From: Pelomonas sp. Root1217
GTDB lineage: Bacteria > Pseudomonadota > Gammaproteobacteria > Burkholderiales > Burkholderiaceae_C
Length of the DNA: 64,000 nucleotides
Direction: 5' to 3'
Assembly (NCBI RefSeq): GCF_001425705.1
Contig: NZ_LMDC01000027.1
Coordinates: 410,253 to 474,252 of the forward strand
Shown: in pieces, positions 51,441-60,991 of the stretch
How the letters are laid out: every line of letters begins with the position of its first letter
How positions within the stretch are numbered: the first letter of the stretch is position 1
Translations under genes and position numbers: made by a program
Notes under the pieces: model-generated
What the model was told of the DNA's origin: nothing
The model's database searches: none
The model's input: the letters and a program-made list of their open reading frames with translations, nothing else

Positions 51441-52378
51441 ACACGCTCGATCAGGCCTTGAGTGAGTATCTCGAGCTGCGTCGCGGTCTGGGCTTCAAGA
51501 TGCGCGACGCCGGTCTTCTGCTGCCGCGGTTCGTCGCCTTCATGCAAGAGCGCCAGGCGCCGTACATCACCGCGCGACTGGCACTGGAGTGGGCGCAGCA
51601 GGCACAGACAGTTCAACCCGCTGAGTGGGCCCGGCGCCTGGGCTTCGTGCGCGGCTTCGCTCGATACCGCAGCGCTACCGACGGCCGAACGGAGGTTCCG
51701 CCATCGGAACTGCTACCCCACCGCTCGACCCGCGCAAGGCCCCACATCTATACGGAGCAGGAGGTGCAGCGCTTGTTGGATGCGGCGCTGCAACTGCCGA
51801 CGACGTGGCCGTCGACGCCGCTACGCCCCTGGGTGTTCCATTGCCTGCTGGGTTTGCTCAGCGTCACCGGTCTGCGCATCTCGGAGGCGCTGGACTTGAA
51901 GGTCGACGATGTCGACCTCGAACAGGGCGTGCTGACCATCCGCGCAGCGAAGTTGGGTCGATGGCGACTCGTGCCAATCCACGCCTCGACCGTGACCGCG
52001 CTGGCGGACTACCTCCGACGTCGAGAAGAGTTCCTGGGCGGGACTGCCTCGCGGTTCGTGTTCATCTCCAACTGCGGCACGCGCCTGGACATCGGCCGCG
52101 TTCACCGGGCCTTCTACACGTTGTCGCGGCAAACGGGCCTGCGCGCCCATGGCGCGCGCAACGGCCCCAGGCTGCATGACTTCAGACATCGCTTTGCAGT
52201 TCTGACGCTCGTGCGCTGGTACCAGTCTGGCGACGATCCCGGACGCAAGCTGTCGGTGCTCTCGACCTACCTCGGGCACGTCTACGTTGCCGGCACCTAT
52301 TGGTACCTGAGTGCCTGGCCCGAGTTGATGGCGCAGGCGATGGCGCGGCTGGAGCGGCGCTGGGGAGATCCATCATGA
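51437..52378 (+). CDS. RIT recombinase B (tyrosine recombinase)
   Basis: 313 residues from ATG at 51437 (MNTLDQALSEYLELRRGLGFKMRDAG) in an ATGA overlap with recombinase A. The first Arg lies in LSVTGLRISEALDLKVDDVDL, the HxxR box in RLHDFRHRFAVLTLVRW, and the last motif is LSTYLGHVYVAGTYWYLSAW. In RIT elements all three recombinases are conserved together. Their division of labour is not established. Confidence 0.9.
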   Translation: MNTLDQALSEYLELRRGLGFKMRDAGLLLPRFVAFMQERQAPYITARLALEWAQQAQTVQPAEWARRLGFVRGFARYRSATDGRTEVPPSELLPHRSTRARPHIYTEQEVQRLLDAALQLPTTWPSTPLRPWVFHCLLGLLSVTGLRISEALDLKVDDVDLEQGVLTIRAAKLGRWRLVPIHASTVTALADYLRRREEFLGGTASRFVFISNCGTRLDIGRVHRAFYTLSRQTGLRAHGARNGPRLHDFRHRFAVLTLVRWYQSGDDPGRKLSVLSTYLGHVYVAGTYWYLSAWPELMAQAMARLERRWGDPS

Positions 52379-53373
52379 CGGGCCGGCCGAACTTGGCCCC
52401 GCTGCTTCAGGCCTTCTTCACCCAGCGCCTGATGCAGCAGCGTCAGGCCAGCGTGCACACGATCGCCTCCTACCGAGACACGTGGCGGCTGTTGCTGCAA
52501 TTCGTCCAGAAGCGCCTGCACAAGGCGCCATCAACTCTGGCGTTGGAGGACATCGACGCGCCCTTGATCACGGCTTTCCTGGATGATCTAGAGAAGGCTC
52601 GCGGTGTCACGGCGCGAACGCGCAACTTGCGTCTGACCGCGGTTCACTCGTTCTTCCGCTACGCCGCCTTCGAGGCGCCGGCGACCGCGGCGCAGATCCA
52701 GAGAGTGCTGGCCATACCGGCCAAGCGCTTCACGCGCGCACTCGTGCCGTTCCTGAGTCGGCTGGAGGTTGATGCGCTGCTCGCCGCGCCGGATCAACAC
52801 ACATGGTCCGGGCGCCGCGACCACGCGCTGATCTTGCTGGCCGTTCAGACGGGGCTGCGTCTGTCGGAGTTGACCAGCCTTCGGCGCGAGGACTTGCATG
52901 TGGGCGCCGGCGCGCATGTGCGTGTGATCGGCAAGGGACGCAAGGAGCGATGTACGCCGCTGAGCAAGAACACGCGTGCCGTCCTCACTGCGTGGGTTCG
53001 ACAGCCGCCTCTGGTGGCAAGCCAGCCGCTGTTCCCCAATGCGAGGGGCGGCCAGCTGAGCTCGCACGGCGTGCAATACCTGCTGGCCAAGCATGCGGCT
53101 GTGGCCAGCGACGTTTGCCCATCGCTGAAGCACAAGCGCGTCAGCCCGCACGTGCTGCGGCATACAACCGCGATGGACCTGTTGCAGGAGGGTACGGAGC
53201 CAATCGCGATCGCGTTGTGGTTGGGTCATGAGTCCATCGAGACGACCCAGGTCTATCTGGATGCCGATCTGGAGCTGAAGCAGAAGATCCTCGACAAGAC
53301 CACGCCTCCCAACGGCAAGCCTGGCCGTTACCGACCGGACGACAAGCTGCTGGCGTTCTTGAAGGGGCTGTAG
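52375..53373 (+). CDS. RIT recombinase C (tyrosine recombinase)
   Basis: 332 residues from ATG at 52375 (MTGRPNLAPLLQAFFTQRL), overlapping recombinase B by four bases. The catalytic motifs are VQTGLRLSELTSLRRED, VSPHVLRHTTAMDLLQ and LWLGHESIETTQVYLDAD, the most XerC-like of the three. The stop lies ten bases before the right-hand subterminal repeat. Confidence 0.9.
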   Translation: MTGRPNLAPLLQAFFTQRLMQQRQASVHTIASYRDTWRLLLQFVQKRLHKAPSTLALEDIDAPLITAFLDDLEKARGVTARTRNLRLTAVHSFFRYAAFEAPATAAQIQRVLAIPAKRFTRALVPFLSRLEVDALLAAPDQHTWSGRRDHALILLAVQTGLRLSELTSLRREDLHVGAGAHVRVIGKGRKERCTPLSKNTRAVLTAWVRQPPLVASQPLFPNARGGQLSSHGVQYLLAKHAAVASDVCPSLKHKRVSPHVLRHTTAMDLLQEGTEPIAIALWLGHESIETTQVYLDADLELKQKILDKTTPPNGKPGRYRPDDKLLAFLKGL

Positions 53374-53432
53374 ACGTTCGGCCTATGTCCAGCACCGCGC
53401 ATGCCTGCTCATTGGAGGCTTGCTGGGCAGCG

Positions 53433-53462
53433 GGACATAGTCTGCAGCGGGAGATAGTCCAA
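53433..53462. repeat. Right terminal inverted repeat of the RIT element
   Basis: Reverse complement of the left end at 50061-50090 with the same four-base gap. After it, 53463-53484 carries an additional CTATGTCC-TGAAG-TCCATAG motif that has no copy on the left side. Confidence 0.9.
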
Positions 53463-53484
53463 TCTATGTCCTGAAGTCCATAGG

Positions 53485-53559
53485 CTGGAGTCAACGGTGC
53501 GGTACCTCGGCATCGAGGTTGATGATGCACTGGAGATCTCCGAGCAGACGGAAATCTGA
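53485..53559 (+). pseudogene. 3' end of the RIT-interrupted small integrase
   Basis: 24 codons in the frame of the 49512 gene (LESTVRYLGIEVDDALEISEQTEI, then TGA at 53557-53559). It completes the integrase C-terminus, including the tyrosine nucleophile. The junction TTGGA at 50061-50065 against CTGGA at 53485-53489 marks the overlapping target. Confidence 0.88.
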
Positions 53560-53937
53560 GCGAGCCAACTGCTGTCACCACTTCCAGTCGGCGGGGTCGG
53601 CCGCACCCCAATTGGCGGGTTACCCTGGAAACAGGTGCCGCTGAACCCGCCACCAGTTCCGGTCATTCGATGTCGACGTGCCTTGAGCAGCTTGGTGCCC
53701 AAACCCGTAGTTCGAGATCGACGACAAAGGCTGCCTCGCCAGCGACTGCGGTCGTTCGCCGAGGCCAGGTTGCTGAGCCCGCCCGACAATGAGTCGGCTC
53801 AGGGCTTCGGATAGCCGATCAGGCCCGAGGCGGTGTAGGCAGTGCATCATTTGGCAATCTGCGGGTGTATTGGACTGACCTGCATCGCATCTGGGCCTCT
53901 GCGCCAAACGAGCGCCCCAACAACCTGGTGACCGCAC
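53560..53937. other. Gap with accessory repeat family, copy 2, no gene
   Basis: CAGCTTGGTGCCCAAA at 53688-53703 is identical to 57453-57468. CTGCGGTCGTTCG near 53740 is the reverse of the CGAACGACCGC block near 48950. Remaining bases hold only short, arginine-rich frames. The start of the ThuA-domain gene lies directly after. Confidence 0.55.
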
Positions 53938-55035
53938 ATGCCCCACCTGATGTTTGTCCCGGCCTTCGCAATGGCGTGCCTTTGCTGGGGGGCCCATGCC
54001 GACCCGGTGGTCGACTGTCCCCTGAACGACGCGCCCTTCTCGGTCGACAGCCCTGTGCTGGATGTCTATCTCAACCCCGACGCAATCGCCGTGGTCCAGA
54101 AGAACTGGCCGGGTGTGCGCACCGTGTGGCCGGGCCTGATCAGCACCTCGGTGCCCTCATTTGGAGCCATCGTCACACTGCGCTCCATCGCGCCCACCGG
54201 CTTTGATGCCCTGGGGCGGCTGGACGCTGAACTACGGGCCTTGCCGGTCACGGACGTGGATCGACGTGCCCGCTGTGCGCGCTACGACAACGACGTGCCT
54301 CAATTCGACCTCGGGGACAAAGCGAACAGGCCCGCGGTGCTGGTGTTCGAGAAGATGACCGGCTTTCGCGACGGGCCTTCTGTGACGGCAGCCCTGGTCG
54401 CTTTCAAGGAAATGGCGCGGCGCCGCGGCTGGGCCTTGGTGGTCTCGGACAAGGGCGGGGCGCTGACGCCCGCCGCGCTGAAGCAGTTCAATGTCGTTAT
54501 CTGGAACAACGTCAGCGGCGACGTGTTGACGCTGTCCCAACGGGCTGCGTTCAAGCAGTACATCGAGAACGGCGGCGGCTTCGTCGGCGTCCACGGTTCG
54601 GGCGGTGACCCGGAAACGTTCTGGCCCTGGTACGTCGATGAACTCATCGGCGCCCGCTTCGGTGGCCATCCGGGAAACCCGCAGTTCAGGGACGCGAGGA
54701 TCAACATCGCGGGCCCTTCCAATGCCATCGTGGCCGGGCTTGGCGACGGCTGGACGATGAACGACGAGTGGTACTCGTTCAAGAGTAACCCGCGCCGCAA
54801 TGGCGCCCGGATCCTTGCGACGCTGGACGAGAAGTCCTACTCGCCCCCGGACCATCTGGTCATGGGGGACGACCACCCCATTGCCTGGACGCGGTGCATT
54901 GGCAAGGGCCGGTCGTTCTACTCGGCCATCGGCCATCGGCCGGAGACCTACTCGGAGCCCTCCCACGTGAGGTTCCTGGAGCAGGCCATCGAGTGGGCTG
55001 CTGGCAAAGACCTGAGCGATTGCCAGAAAGGCTAA
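53938..55035 (+). CDS. Secreted ThuA-domain protein
   Basis: 365 residues with a signal peptide (MPHLMFVPAFAMACLCWGAHA). An N-terminal region of about 120 residues with two cysteines is followed by a ThuA-like class-I amidotransferase-fold domain: ALVVSDKGGALTPAALKQFNVVIWNNVSGDVLTLSQRAAFKQYIENGGGFVGVHGSGG, then a WYVDELIGARFGGHP block. ThuA proteins are linked to trehalose or sugar use, but the enzymatic role of this secreted type is not settled. It stands alone. Confidence 0.82.
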   Translation: MPHLMFVPAFAMACLCWGAHADPVVDCPLNDAPFSVDSPVLDVYLNPDAIAVVQKNWPGVRTVWPGLISTSVPSFGAIVTLRSIAPTGFDALGRLDAELRALPVTDVDRRARCARYDNDVPQFDLGDKANRPAVLVFEKMTGFRDGPSVTAALVAFKEMARRRGWALVVSDKGGALTPAALKQFNVVIWNNVSGDVLTLSQRAAFKQYIENGGGFVGVHGSGGDPETFWPWYVDELIGARFGGHPGNPQFRDARINIAGPSNAIVAGLGDGWTMNDEWYSFKSNPRRNGARILATLDEKSYSPPDHLVMGDDHPIAWTRCIGKGRSFYSAIGHRPETYSEPSHVRFLEQAIEWAAGKDLSDCQKG

Positions 55036-55574
55036 GCGTCGTCGCAGCCGACGACGCTGTGTTGAAGTCCACAGTTTTCTGCACCTGGGTCTGTGTGCGC
55101 CAGCCACAGCTTGACCCCTTTGCGGGAGTTCTGCCGACCATCGACCGACCCGGCGATTGCAACGTCGCTCGACGCCGTTGCTCGGCAAAAGACGTTGTTT
55201 GGAAGGGTCAACCGAAGGTCGGCGCTCCGGGTCATTTTGGCGTCGGGCGCAACAGCCCGAGCACAACACTGACATGGCAGCAGCCTCTCACTGAGCGGCT
55301 GCATCTGTGGTCTGCGATCGATCACAGCCGACCCTAAACCGACTTTCGCAACCTTTCATACGGAGCCCCGATTGAACGTTGGGGCGCGTACGATAAAGCG
55401 CGCCCACCCGCATCTGCCAGCTTGTTGACCCTCGGGTAGCGGAACAGCGCCATCCGGCGTTTCCGCCATAAGGCTTGCTGCCAACAATTGCCTCAAGCGG
55501 GCCCAGGGGAATCCGAAATTACAGAAGCGGGGCGGAGTACCGAGCGTGTCGCTTCAAGAATATCGGAGATCAAT
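55036..55574. other. 539-base gap before the chemotaxis receptor, no gene
   Basis: Only short frames with no recognisable domain are present on either strand. It should hold the receptor's promoter. A region near 55372-55396 (TTGAACGTT, then TACGATAA) weakly resembles a flagellar sigma-28 promoter but with irregular spacing, so I do not assign it. Confidence 0.4.
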
Positions 55575-57140
55575 ATGACATTTTTGCCCAGCGTACGCAT
55601 CGGCACCCGTCTGGCCATCGGCTTTGCCATCGTCCTCGCGCTGTCGGTGCTTTCAACCGCGTTCGCTCTGTACAACGCCCGTGCCAATGCCGAGGCAACC
55701 AAGCGCATGATGGCCAGCCCGCTGGTGAAGGAGCGCATCGCCTCTGACTGGTATGTGCTGATCTATTCAGCTATCGCGCGCACTTCCATCATTGCCAAAA
55801 GTAGCGACAGCACGATCTCCAGCGCCTTTGCCGACGTCATCGCGGCCAGCTCCAAGAAGGGCGGAGAAATTCTGAAGACGCTAGAGCCGTTGATGGCCAG
55901 CGAAGAGGAAAAGGCAATCTACAAAGAGGCGATTGAGTTCCGGATCAAGTACCAGGCGGCCAAGGATGCGGTGATGAATGCCAAGAAGGCGGGCGCCGAG
56001 GCCGAGGCAGCCAAGCTGTACACCGAGACTTTCCTGCCATCGGCCAAGATCTACGACCAGCGGGTGCAGGATTTCGTCGCCTTCCAGCGCAAGGCCATCG
56101 ATGATGCGGCGCTTGCCATCGAGCTGGCAAACTCCCGCAGCAACCAGCTGCTTCTGGGCCTGGGATTGCTGGTCGTCGCGCTTGGCGCGATGCTCGCCTT
56201 CATCATCTCGCGCAGCATCACCGGTCCGCTGAAATTCGCGCTGGGCATCGCCAAGACGGTGGCCGACGGCGATCTGACGATGACCATCGAGCAAGGGAAT
56301 CGGGACGAGATCGGCGAGCTGCTGGGCGCCTTGCAGGCGATGACCGACCAGCTGTCCAGCACCGTCACGCGGGTGCGCGCCGGCACCGAGACGATTGCCG
56401 TGGCCTCGCGCGAGATCGCCAGCGGGAATATGGACCTGAGCCAGCGCACCGAACAGCAGGCCTCGGCGCTGGAGGAAACCGCCGCCTCGATGGAGGAACT
56501 CAGCGCCACGGTAAAGCAGAACGCCGACAGCGCCAAGCAGGCCAACCAGCTCGCCCAGGGCGCCAGCACGGTGGCGATCAAGGGAGGAGATGTGGTCGGT
56601 CAAGTGGTCACGACGATGAAAGGCATCAACGAGTCGAGCCGCAAGATCGTCGACATCATCGGCGTCATCGACGGCATCGCTTTTCAGACCAATATCTTGG
56701 CCCTGAACGCGGCCGTCGAGGCGGCGCGGGCCGGTGAGCAGGGACGCGGTTTCGCCGTCGTGGCCAGCGAGGTACGCAGCCTTGCCGGACGCTCGGCCAA
56801 CGCGGCCAAGGAGATCAAGAGCCTGATTGCCGCCAGCGTGACCCGCGTCGAACAGGGCACAGCTCTGGTCGATCAGGCCGGTATCACGATGGCCGAGGTC
56901 GTTGCCTCGATCAAACGTGTGACCGACATCATGGGCGCGATCAGCGCCGCCAGCGCGGAGCAGAGCTTGGGAGTCGCCCAGGTCGGCGAGGCGGTGACAC
57001 AGATGGACCGGGCGACGCAGCAGAACGCTGCCCTGGTCGAAGAGAGCGCGGCCGCCGCCGAAAGCCTGAATGGCCAGGCCCAGCAGCTGGTGCAGGCGGT
57101 GGCAGTGTTCAAGTTGAGCCGTGATCGGCTGGGACGCTGA
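55575..57140 (+). CDS. Methyl-accepting chemotaxis protein
   Basis: 521 residues from ATG at 55575 with GGAG six bases upstream. There is a first membrane helix ([19 protein letters not shown]), a periplasmic four-helix-bundle-like domain of about 140 residues, and a second helix ([20 protein letters not shown]). A HAMP domain and a long signalling coiled coil follow, with the conserved hairpin [37 protein letters not shown]. Glutamine/glutamate-rich adaptation sites are visible ([22 protein letters not shown]). The ligand is unknown. No other che gene lies in the window. Confidence 0.93.
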   Translation: MTFLPSVRIGTRLAIGFAIVLALSVLSTAFALYNARANAEATKRMMASPLVKERIASDWYVLIYSAIARTSIIAKSSDSTISSAFADVIAASSKKGGEILKTLEPLMASEEEKAIYKEAIEFRIKYQAAKDAVMNAKKAGAEAEAAKLYTETFLPSAKIYDQRVQDFVAFQRKAIDDAALAIELANSRSNQLLLGLGLLVVALGAMLAFIISRSITGPLKFALGIAKTVADGDLTMTIEQGNRDEIGELLGALQAMTDQLSSTVTRVRAGTETIAVASREIASGNMDLSQRTEQQASALEETAASMEELSATVKQNADSAKQANQLAQGASTVAIKGGDVVGQVVTTMKGINESSRKIVDIIGVIDGIAFQTNILALNAAVEAARAGEQGRGFAVVASEVRSLAGRSANAAKEIKSLIAASVTRVEQGTALVDQAGITMAEVVASIKRVTDIMGAISAASAEQSLGVAQVGEAVTQMDRATQQNAALVEESAAAAESLNGQAQQLVQAVAVFKLSRDRLGR

Positions 57141-57590
57141 GCCTGACAGTGTTGCCTCAGCAGATGCGAGCGGTCGGGCAAGTCGCAGCCAGCATCGTGT
57201 CAGCAGGCAGCTGGGGGTGCGATCCGTCAAACCCAGGCCGCGATGACCCGAACACACGGCGTCGCGGAGTTGACAAGAGTCACCGCTTTCGCGTCGCGAG
57301 TCCAACGAGCCTGATGACAACTGCACCGAGAGCGCTGAGCAGAAGTTGGCTTGGTAGCGAGGGTGTTCCACAGGTCCGCGGCGGCCACGGCGGTTGCTGA
57401 TACGGCTTCTGGACAGACCTGCCCGCCTAGACGCGGACCGGCAGGCCGCCGGCAGCTTGGTGCCCAAAGCCGAAATTGATCGCGTGGCAGCAGGAGGCTG
57501 GTTGCCGTCACTAGGTTCTGGCTGGGCAACGACTGCTCGCGCCGTTACCGGCCATTGGGCCCGTCGAGGGTCGAGTGACCACTCCGCCTC
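57141..57590. repeat. Gap with accessory repeat family, copy 3, no gene
   Basis: 57453-57477 holds the longest version of the shared block. CAGCTTGGTGCCCAAA matches copy 2, and GTGCCCAAAGCCGAAATT matches copy 1 in reverse. The rest contains no recognisable coding frame. Confidence 0.6.
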
Positions 57591-58172
57591 TTAGATCGGC
57601 GACGCCTCGGGCCTGTCGCGTTCGACGAGCGCCAAATATTCCGACCAAGTGCCGCCAGCCAAAGGCTTCATCATTACGCGGAGCATGTTTGTCTGCACGC
57701 CGTACTCAACAGGACCCCGCTCGCGCAACTGTAAGTAGCCGCAGCGCTCCCAGAACCGCTCCGCACGCTCATTACCTATCACGACACCGAGGCGCAGCCA
57801 TTGCTGGCCTTCAACCTCATGCATCCACTTCTCCAGCGCCGCGTAGCTAAACGCGCCTCCACCATCACGCATCAGAAACAGCCCGATGTGACCGACGCCC
57901 CTCGCGATGAAATCGGTAACGATCGAGGCCATGCCCCATATCGACTCGGCAGCATCGAAGAACCCAATGATGCACATCCGCCTATAGGGCATCTCAGCCG
58001 GGGGGAGGTCGGCGAATTCTCTGGCTGCTTCGTCGACAGCAACATCCTGGCCGCTTACAAGTCGGAAATAGTCTTGCCTCGCCTCGAACAGCGCCTGTAG
58101 GGCCGGAACGTCAGCGGCGACAAGCTCCCGAGCATGCCAGCCTGAATCGGTTTCGAACAAGCTGTCTTTCAT
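57591..58172 (-). CDS. GNAT-family N-acetyltransferase
   Basis: 193 residues from ATG at 58172 (MKDSLFETDSGWHARELVAADVPALQALFEAR). An upstream start at 58235 is also open. GNAT features include an N-terminal helix pair, the central strand WGMASIVTDFIARGVGHIGLFLMRDG, and QWLRLGVVIGNERAERFWERCGY with the acetyl-CoA-binding N-x-x-A-x-x-F/W-x-x-x-G-Y pattern. The substrate is unknown. It lies 47 bases downstream of the hydrolase on the same strand. Confidence 0.82.
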   Translation of the reverse strand: MKDSLFETDSGWHARELVAADVPALQALFEARQDYFRLVSGQDVAVDEAAREFADLPPAEMPYRRMCIIGFFDAAESIWGMASIVTDFIARGVGHIGLFLMRDGGGAFSYAALEKWMHEVEGQQWLRLGVVIGNERAERFWERCGYLQLRERGPVEYGVQTNMLRVMMKPLAGGTWSEYLALVERDRPEASPI

Positions 58173-58282
58173 ACGCGCCGCCTCGCGCTGACTTGACACG
58201 TTGTGCCGGCGGAGCCCCGAGTAAAGGAAAGTCATGGTGCCAATGGTTGATACCTTGTCGACGCCGGAATTTCAGGCGCGGG

Positions 58283-59398
58283 TCACGCCCAGCTGAAAGC
58301 CCGACGCTCGGGCGCCCGCTCCGGGATCAGGTTGTCCAACGCTTGTGTCAAATAGAGCATGCAGGCCATCCGCCCCGCGTTGGGTGCGACCCAGATGCTG
58401 CTGCCGCGGCGCGAATACACCGGCCGAAACACGGCATGCGGACCATTGACGCCGTCGATGGGCGTGAGCGCGTCGTCGAGCTTGAGCCGGGCGACATCGG
58501 CGTCGGGACAGGCGCTGGCGATCATGCGCGAGAACACCGGAAGGTGCACGTTGTCCCGTTCGGCGACGTACAGGCGCAGGTCTGCGCCAGGCGGGAGTGC
58601 TGCGAGGTCGTCCAGCGCATAGCCGGGCTCGTCAAGGAACATGCGCCAGCCGTCGGTGAAGAAGCGCGAACCGGTGCGCTGGCATTCCTGCATGCAATGC
58701 GCAAGTTGCTGGCTGAAAACGGAGCCGTCCTCCAGCGCCGCGGCTTCGGCGGCGGAAAGTTGCTCGTCCCTGAATTGCTCCATCAGTACCGACACCGGCA
58801 GTTTGCATAGCAGCCACATCAGATGACGATGCAGCCGCGGCGCGTGGGCCACCATCTTCAGCGACTGGCGCACATCGGACTTCAGCTGCGCGATCTCCGC
58901 CTTGCCGATGAACTTCTGCGGCAGCATCGCGCCCAGCAGGCCGGCGCGGCGGATGCGCTGCGGCACCCGCGCGATCAGGGCCAGCTGGGGCAGCGTGCCC
59001 CAGCTGAAGCCCACCGTGTCGAACTTGTGGATGTCCAGGACATCCAGCAGTTCGACGAGTTCGGCGCTCAACTGGTCGATGGTCTTGGCCCCGTCGGCCA
59101 GGTAGACGCCGCCCAGCAGGCAGGGGGCGATCGCACGGATGCCGCGCCTCACGAAGTAGGCGTGGTACTGCGCGAAGAAGAAGCCCGACACCGAGAGCCC
59201 GTGCAGGCACAGCAGCGGCGTGCCGTTCGGGTCACCCATCTCGAAGTAGGCGATGGCGCTGTCCGACCGAGGCAACGCCACGATGCGCTGACGGGCGTAG
59301 TCGTCGATCAGTTCACGGCCGCGGGCGCGCTTGCGCAGTGCATGCAGTTGCTGCTCGTGTGATGGCGTGGAATCGGATGAAAGGTGATCGGTGGACAT
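58283..59398 (-). CDS. Alpha/beta-hydrolase fold protein
   Basis: 371 residues. The oxyanion region is PLLCLHGLSVSGFFF, the nucleophile elbow is VGFSWGTLP with Ser132 in G-F-S-W-G, and a late His lies in VNGPHAVFRPV. It is longer than small esterases, with a cap of about 100 residues after the nucleophile. No signal peptide is present. The reaction is unknown. It is 173 bases after the MDR oxidoreductase gene and may share its transcript. Confidence 0.82.
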   Translation of the reverse strand: MSTDHLSSDSTPSHEQQLHALRKRARGRELIDDYARQRIVALPRSDSAIAYFEMGDPNGTPLLCLHGLSVSGFFFAQYHAYFVRRGIRAIAPCLLGGVYLADGAKTIDQLSAELVELLDVLDIHKFDTVGFSWGTLPQLALIARVPQRIRRAGLLGAMLPQKFIGKAEIAQLKSDVRQSLKMVAHAPRLHRHLMWLLCKLPVSVLMEQFRDEQLSAAEAAALEDGSVFSQQLAHCMQECQRTGSRFFTDGWRMFLDEPGYALDDLAALPPGADLRLYVAERDNVHLPVFSRMIASACPDADVARLKLDDALTPIDGVNGPHAVFRPVYSRRGSSIWVAPNAGRMACMLYLTQALDNLIPERAPERRAFSWA

Positions 59399-59571
59399 GT
59401 TGGAAGATTCCTCCGGCGTGCTCAGCGAGCGTCGACTGTGAAGGCCATTGGCGCCGAGTGGATTTCGCCCGACGGTGGACGGGTTTTGAATGAAACGGTT
59501 GCGCCGTGCGGGCTTCCCTCGTTTCGCGTTTGGAAGATTTCAGGCCGAGTCGGCCACGCGGACGGCAGCGC

Positions 59572-60549
59572 TCAAAGGGCAATCAGCACTTTGGTGGGTG
59601 CCCCGGCTTCGACCATCTCGTGAGCACGCGCAATGTCGTTCAGCGCGAACACGGTTGTGGGTGGATGCAGGAGGTCGCAGCGGGTCAGCAAGGCTTCGAT
59701 GCTTCGCAGCGTCTCCTTGCGAACACCATCGGGGAGCAGGTAAACGATGAAGAAATAGAGGCGAGCAAAGTTGGCGATCAAAGGGCGAAAGGCGACGCCG
59801 ATGTTGGCGCCGCTCGACCCGTAGACCACGACCTGACCGCCAAAGCGCAGCAGTTCCCCCCAATGACGTGCGTTGGTGGCGGCGTCGACCTCGATGATGG
59901 CGTCGACACCCCTGCCGCGCGTGATCTCGCGCACGCCCGCGGCCAGGTTGTCGCTCTTGTAGTTCAAGGTCCACTCGGCCCCCAGAGACAGGGCGCGGGC
60001 GGCCTTCTCTTCGCTACTGACCACGGCAATCACTCGCGCGCCAGACCGCGCAGCGAGCTGCGTCGCATACGCGCCGACCGCACCCGTGGCACCGAAGACG
60101 AGGACCGTCTTGTTGAGCAATGGTCCCAGCGCATCGATCGCGTGCACCGCTGTCATCAGCGGGATACCGATGGACGCTCCGACTTCAGTTGGAACCCCGT
60201 CTGGCAGAGGTGCGGCGAGACTGGCGGGCAGCGCGATGTATTCGCTCGCAGTTCCATGCGCACGCAGCCATTGAGCGTTGTGCAGCCATACCTGTTGCCC
60301 GATCAAGCCCTGCGAGACGCCCTCGCCGACGGCCTGGACACGGCCGGCACCGTCGCTGTGCGGGATGACCAGGCCATGCTCCATGGCTGAGATGCCGGCG
60401 CCCGCGCGGCCTTTGACGTCGGAAGGATTGACGCCGGAGTGGCTGACCCGCACAAGCACTTCACCAGCGGCAGGCGAAGGTGTGGGAAGGTCGGTAACTT
60501 GCAGCACCTCGGCTGCATTGCCCTTGGCGGTGTAGATGGCGGCTTTCAT
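59572..60549 (-). CDS. Zinc-independent MDR alcohol dehydrogenase / quinone oxidoreductase
   Basis: 325 residues. The N-terminal GroES-like half is MKAAIYTAKGNAAEVLQVTDLPTPSPAAGEVLVRVSHSGVNPSDVKGRAG. The Rossmann motif is VLVFGATGAVGAYATQLA. The cysteine cluster of zinc dehydrogenases is absent, so it belongs to the quinone-oxidoreductase-like branch that uses NADPH. It may reduce enones or quinones. The substrate is not known. Confidence 0.87.
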   Translation of the reverse strand: MKAAIYTAKGNAAEVLQVTDLPTPSPAAGEVLVRVSHSGVNPSDVKGRAGAGISAMEHGLVIPHSDGAGRVQAVGEGVSQGLIGQQVWLHNAQWLRAHGTASEYIALPASLAAPLPDGVPTEVGASIGIPLMTAVHAIDALGPLLNKTVLVFGATGAVGAYATQLAARSGARVIAVVSSEEKAARALSLGAEWTLNYKSDNLAAGVREITRGRGVDAIIEVDAATNARHWGELLRFGGQVVVYGSSGANIGVAFRPLIANFARLYFFIVYLLPDGVRKETLRSIEALLTRCDLLHPPTTVFALNDIARAHEMVEAGAPTKVLIAL

Positions 60550-60991
60550 GTTTTGAATCCATTCCTTGCACTCACAGCGGGAGCCGTCATCGAAATGGAC
60601 AGTTTCTCCATGGCTCTCGGCGAGAGCCCAATGTCGCGTCCGCTGGCGTCGGAGTCATTTCGCGCTGCGGCGCTGAGGTTTCAGTTGAAACGCGCTCAGG
60701 GCCACGGACGTGCCTGACGTCGGCATTCGACATTGCTTGCGGCGCTTCGACCCGCTCTCGGTGTGCGCATGGGACGCCCGAAGCGCATCCGGTACGAACA
60801 GGAGCTCCATGTCCGACATGGCCGGCGCCGCACGGTTAGACCCGTTCAGCCGTGCCACCAGAACGCAGACACTCGCCAAAGTACAGATCACGTGTCGTCC
60901 TACACAACGGGTGACTCGCGTAAACGATGCTTCGCCGCTGAAACGAACTTCAACACCGACCGTTGCGAAGCAACAGTCCCGCTTTTGATCG
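60550..60991. other. 442-base gap between divergent genes, no gene
   Basis: It separates the oxidoreductase from the hybrid kinase and should hold both promoters. Short frames on both strands give no recognisable domain. I see no clear promoter boxes or palindromic operator. Confidence 0.4.

Larger units (their letters stand above)
50061..53484 (+). mobile_element. RIT (recombinase-in-trio) element
   Basis: Three overlapping tyrosine recombinase genes in one direction are flanked by inverted ends. The left end TTGGACTATCTCCCGC (50061-50076), a four-base gap and GACTATGTCC (50081-50090) mirror GCGGGAGATAGTCCAA (53447-53462), a four-base gap and GGACATAGTC (53433-53442). A second internal pair, GCTGGACATAG at 50137-50147 and its complement at 53383-53393, flanks the genes. 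The insertion splits a host integrase gene whose halves match across it. The right boundary extends about 22 bases beyond the mirrored repeat. Confidence 0.92.

Noticed and set aside
55372..55396. Possible sigma-28 promoter for the chemotaxis receptor
   Set aside because: The two boxes match weakly and their spacing is wrong. The site is also about 180 bases before the start.
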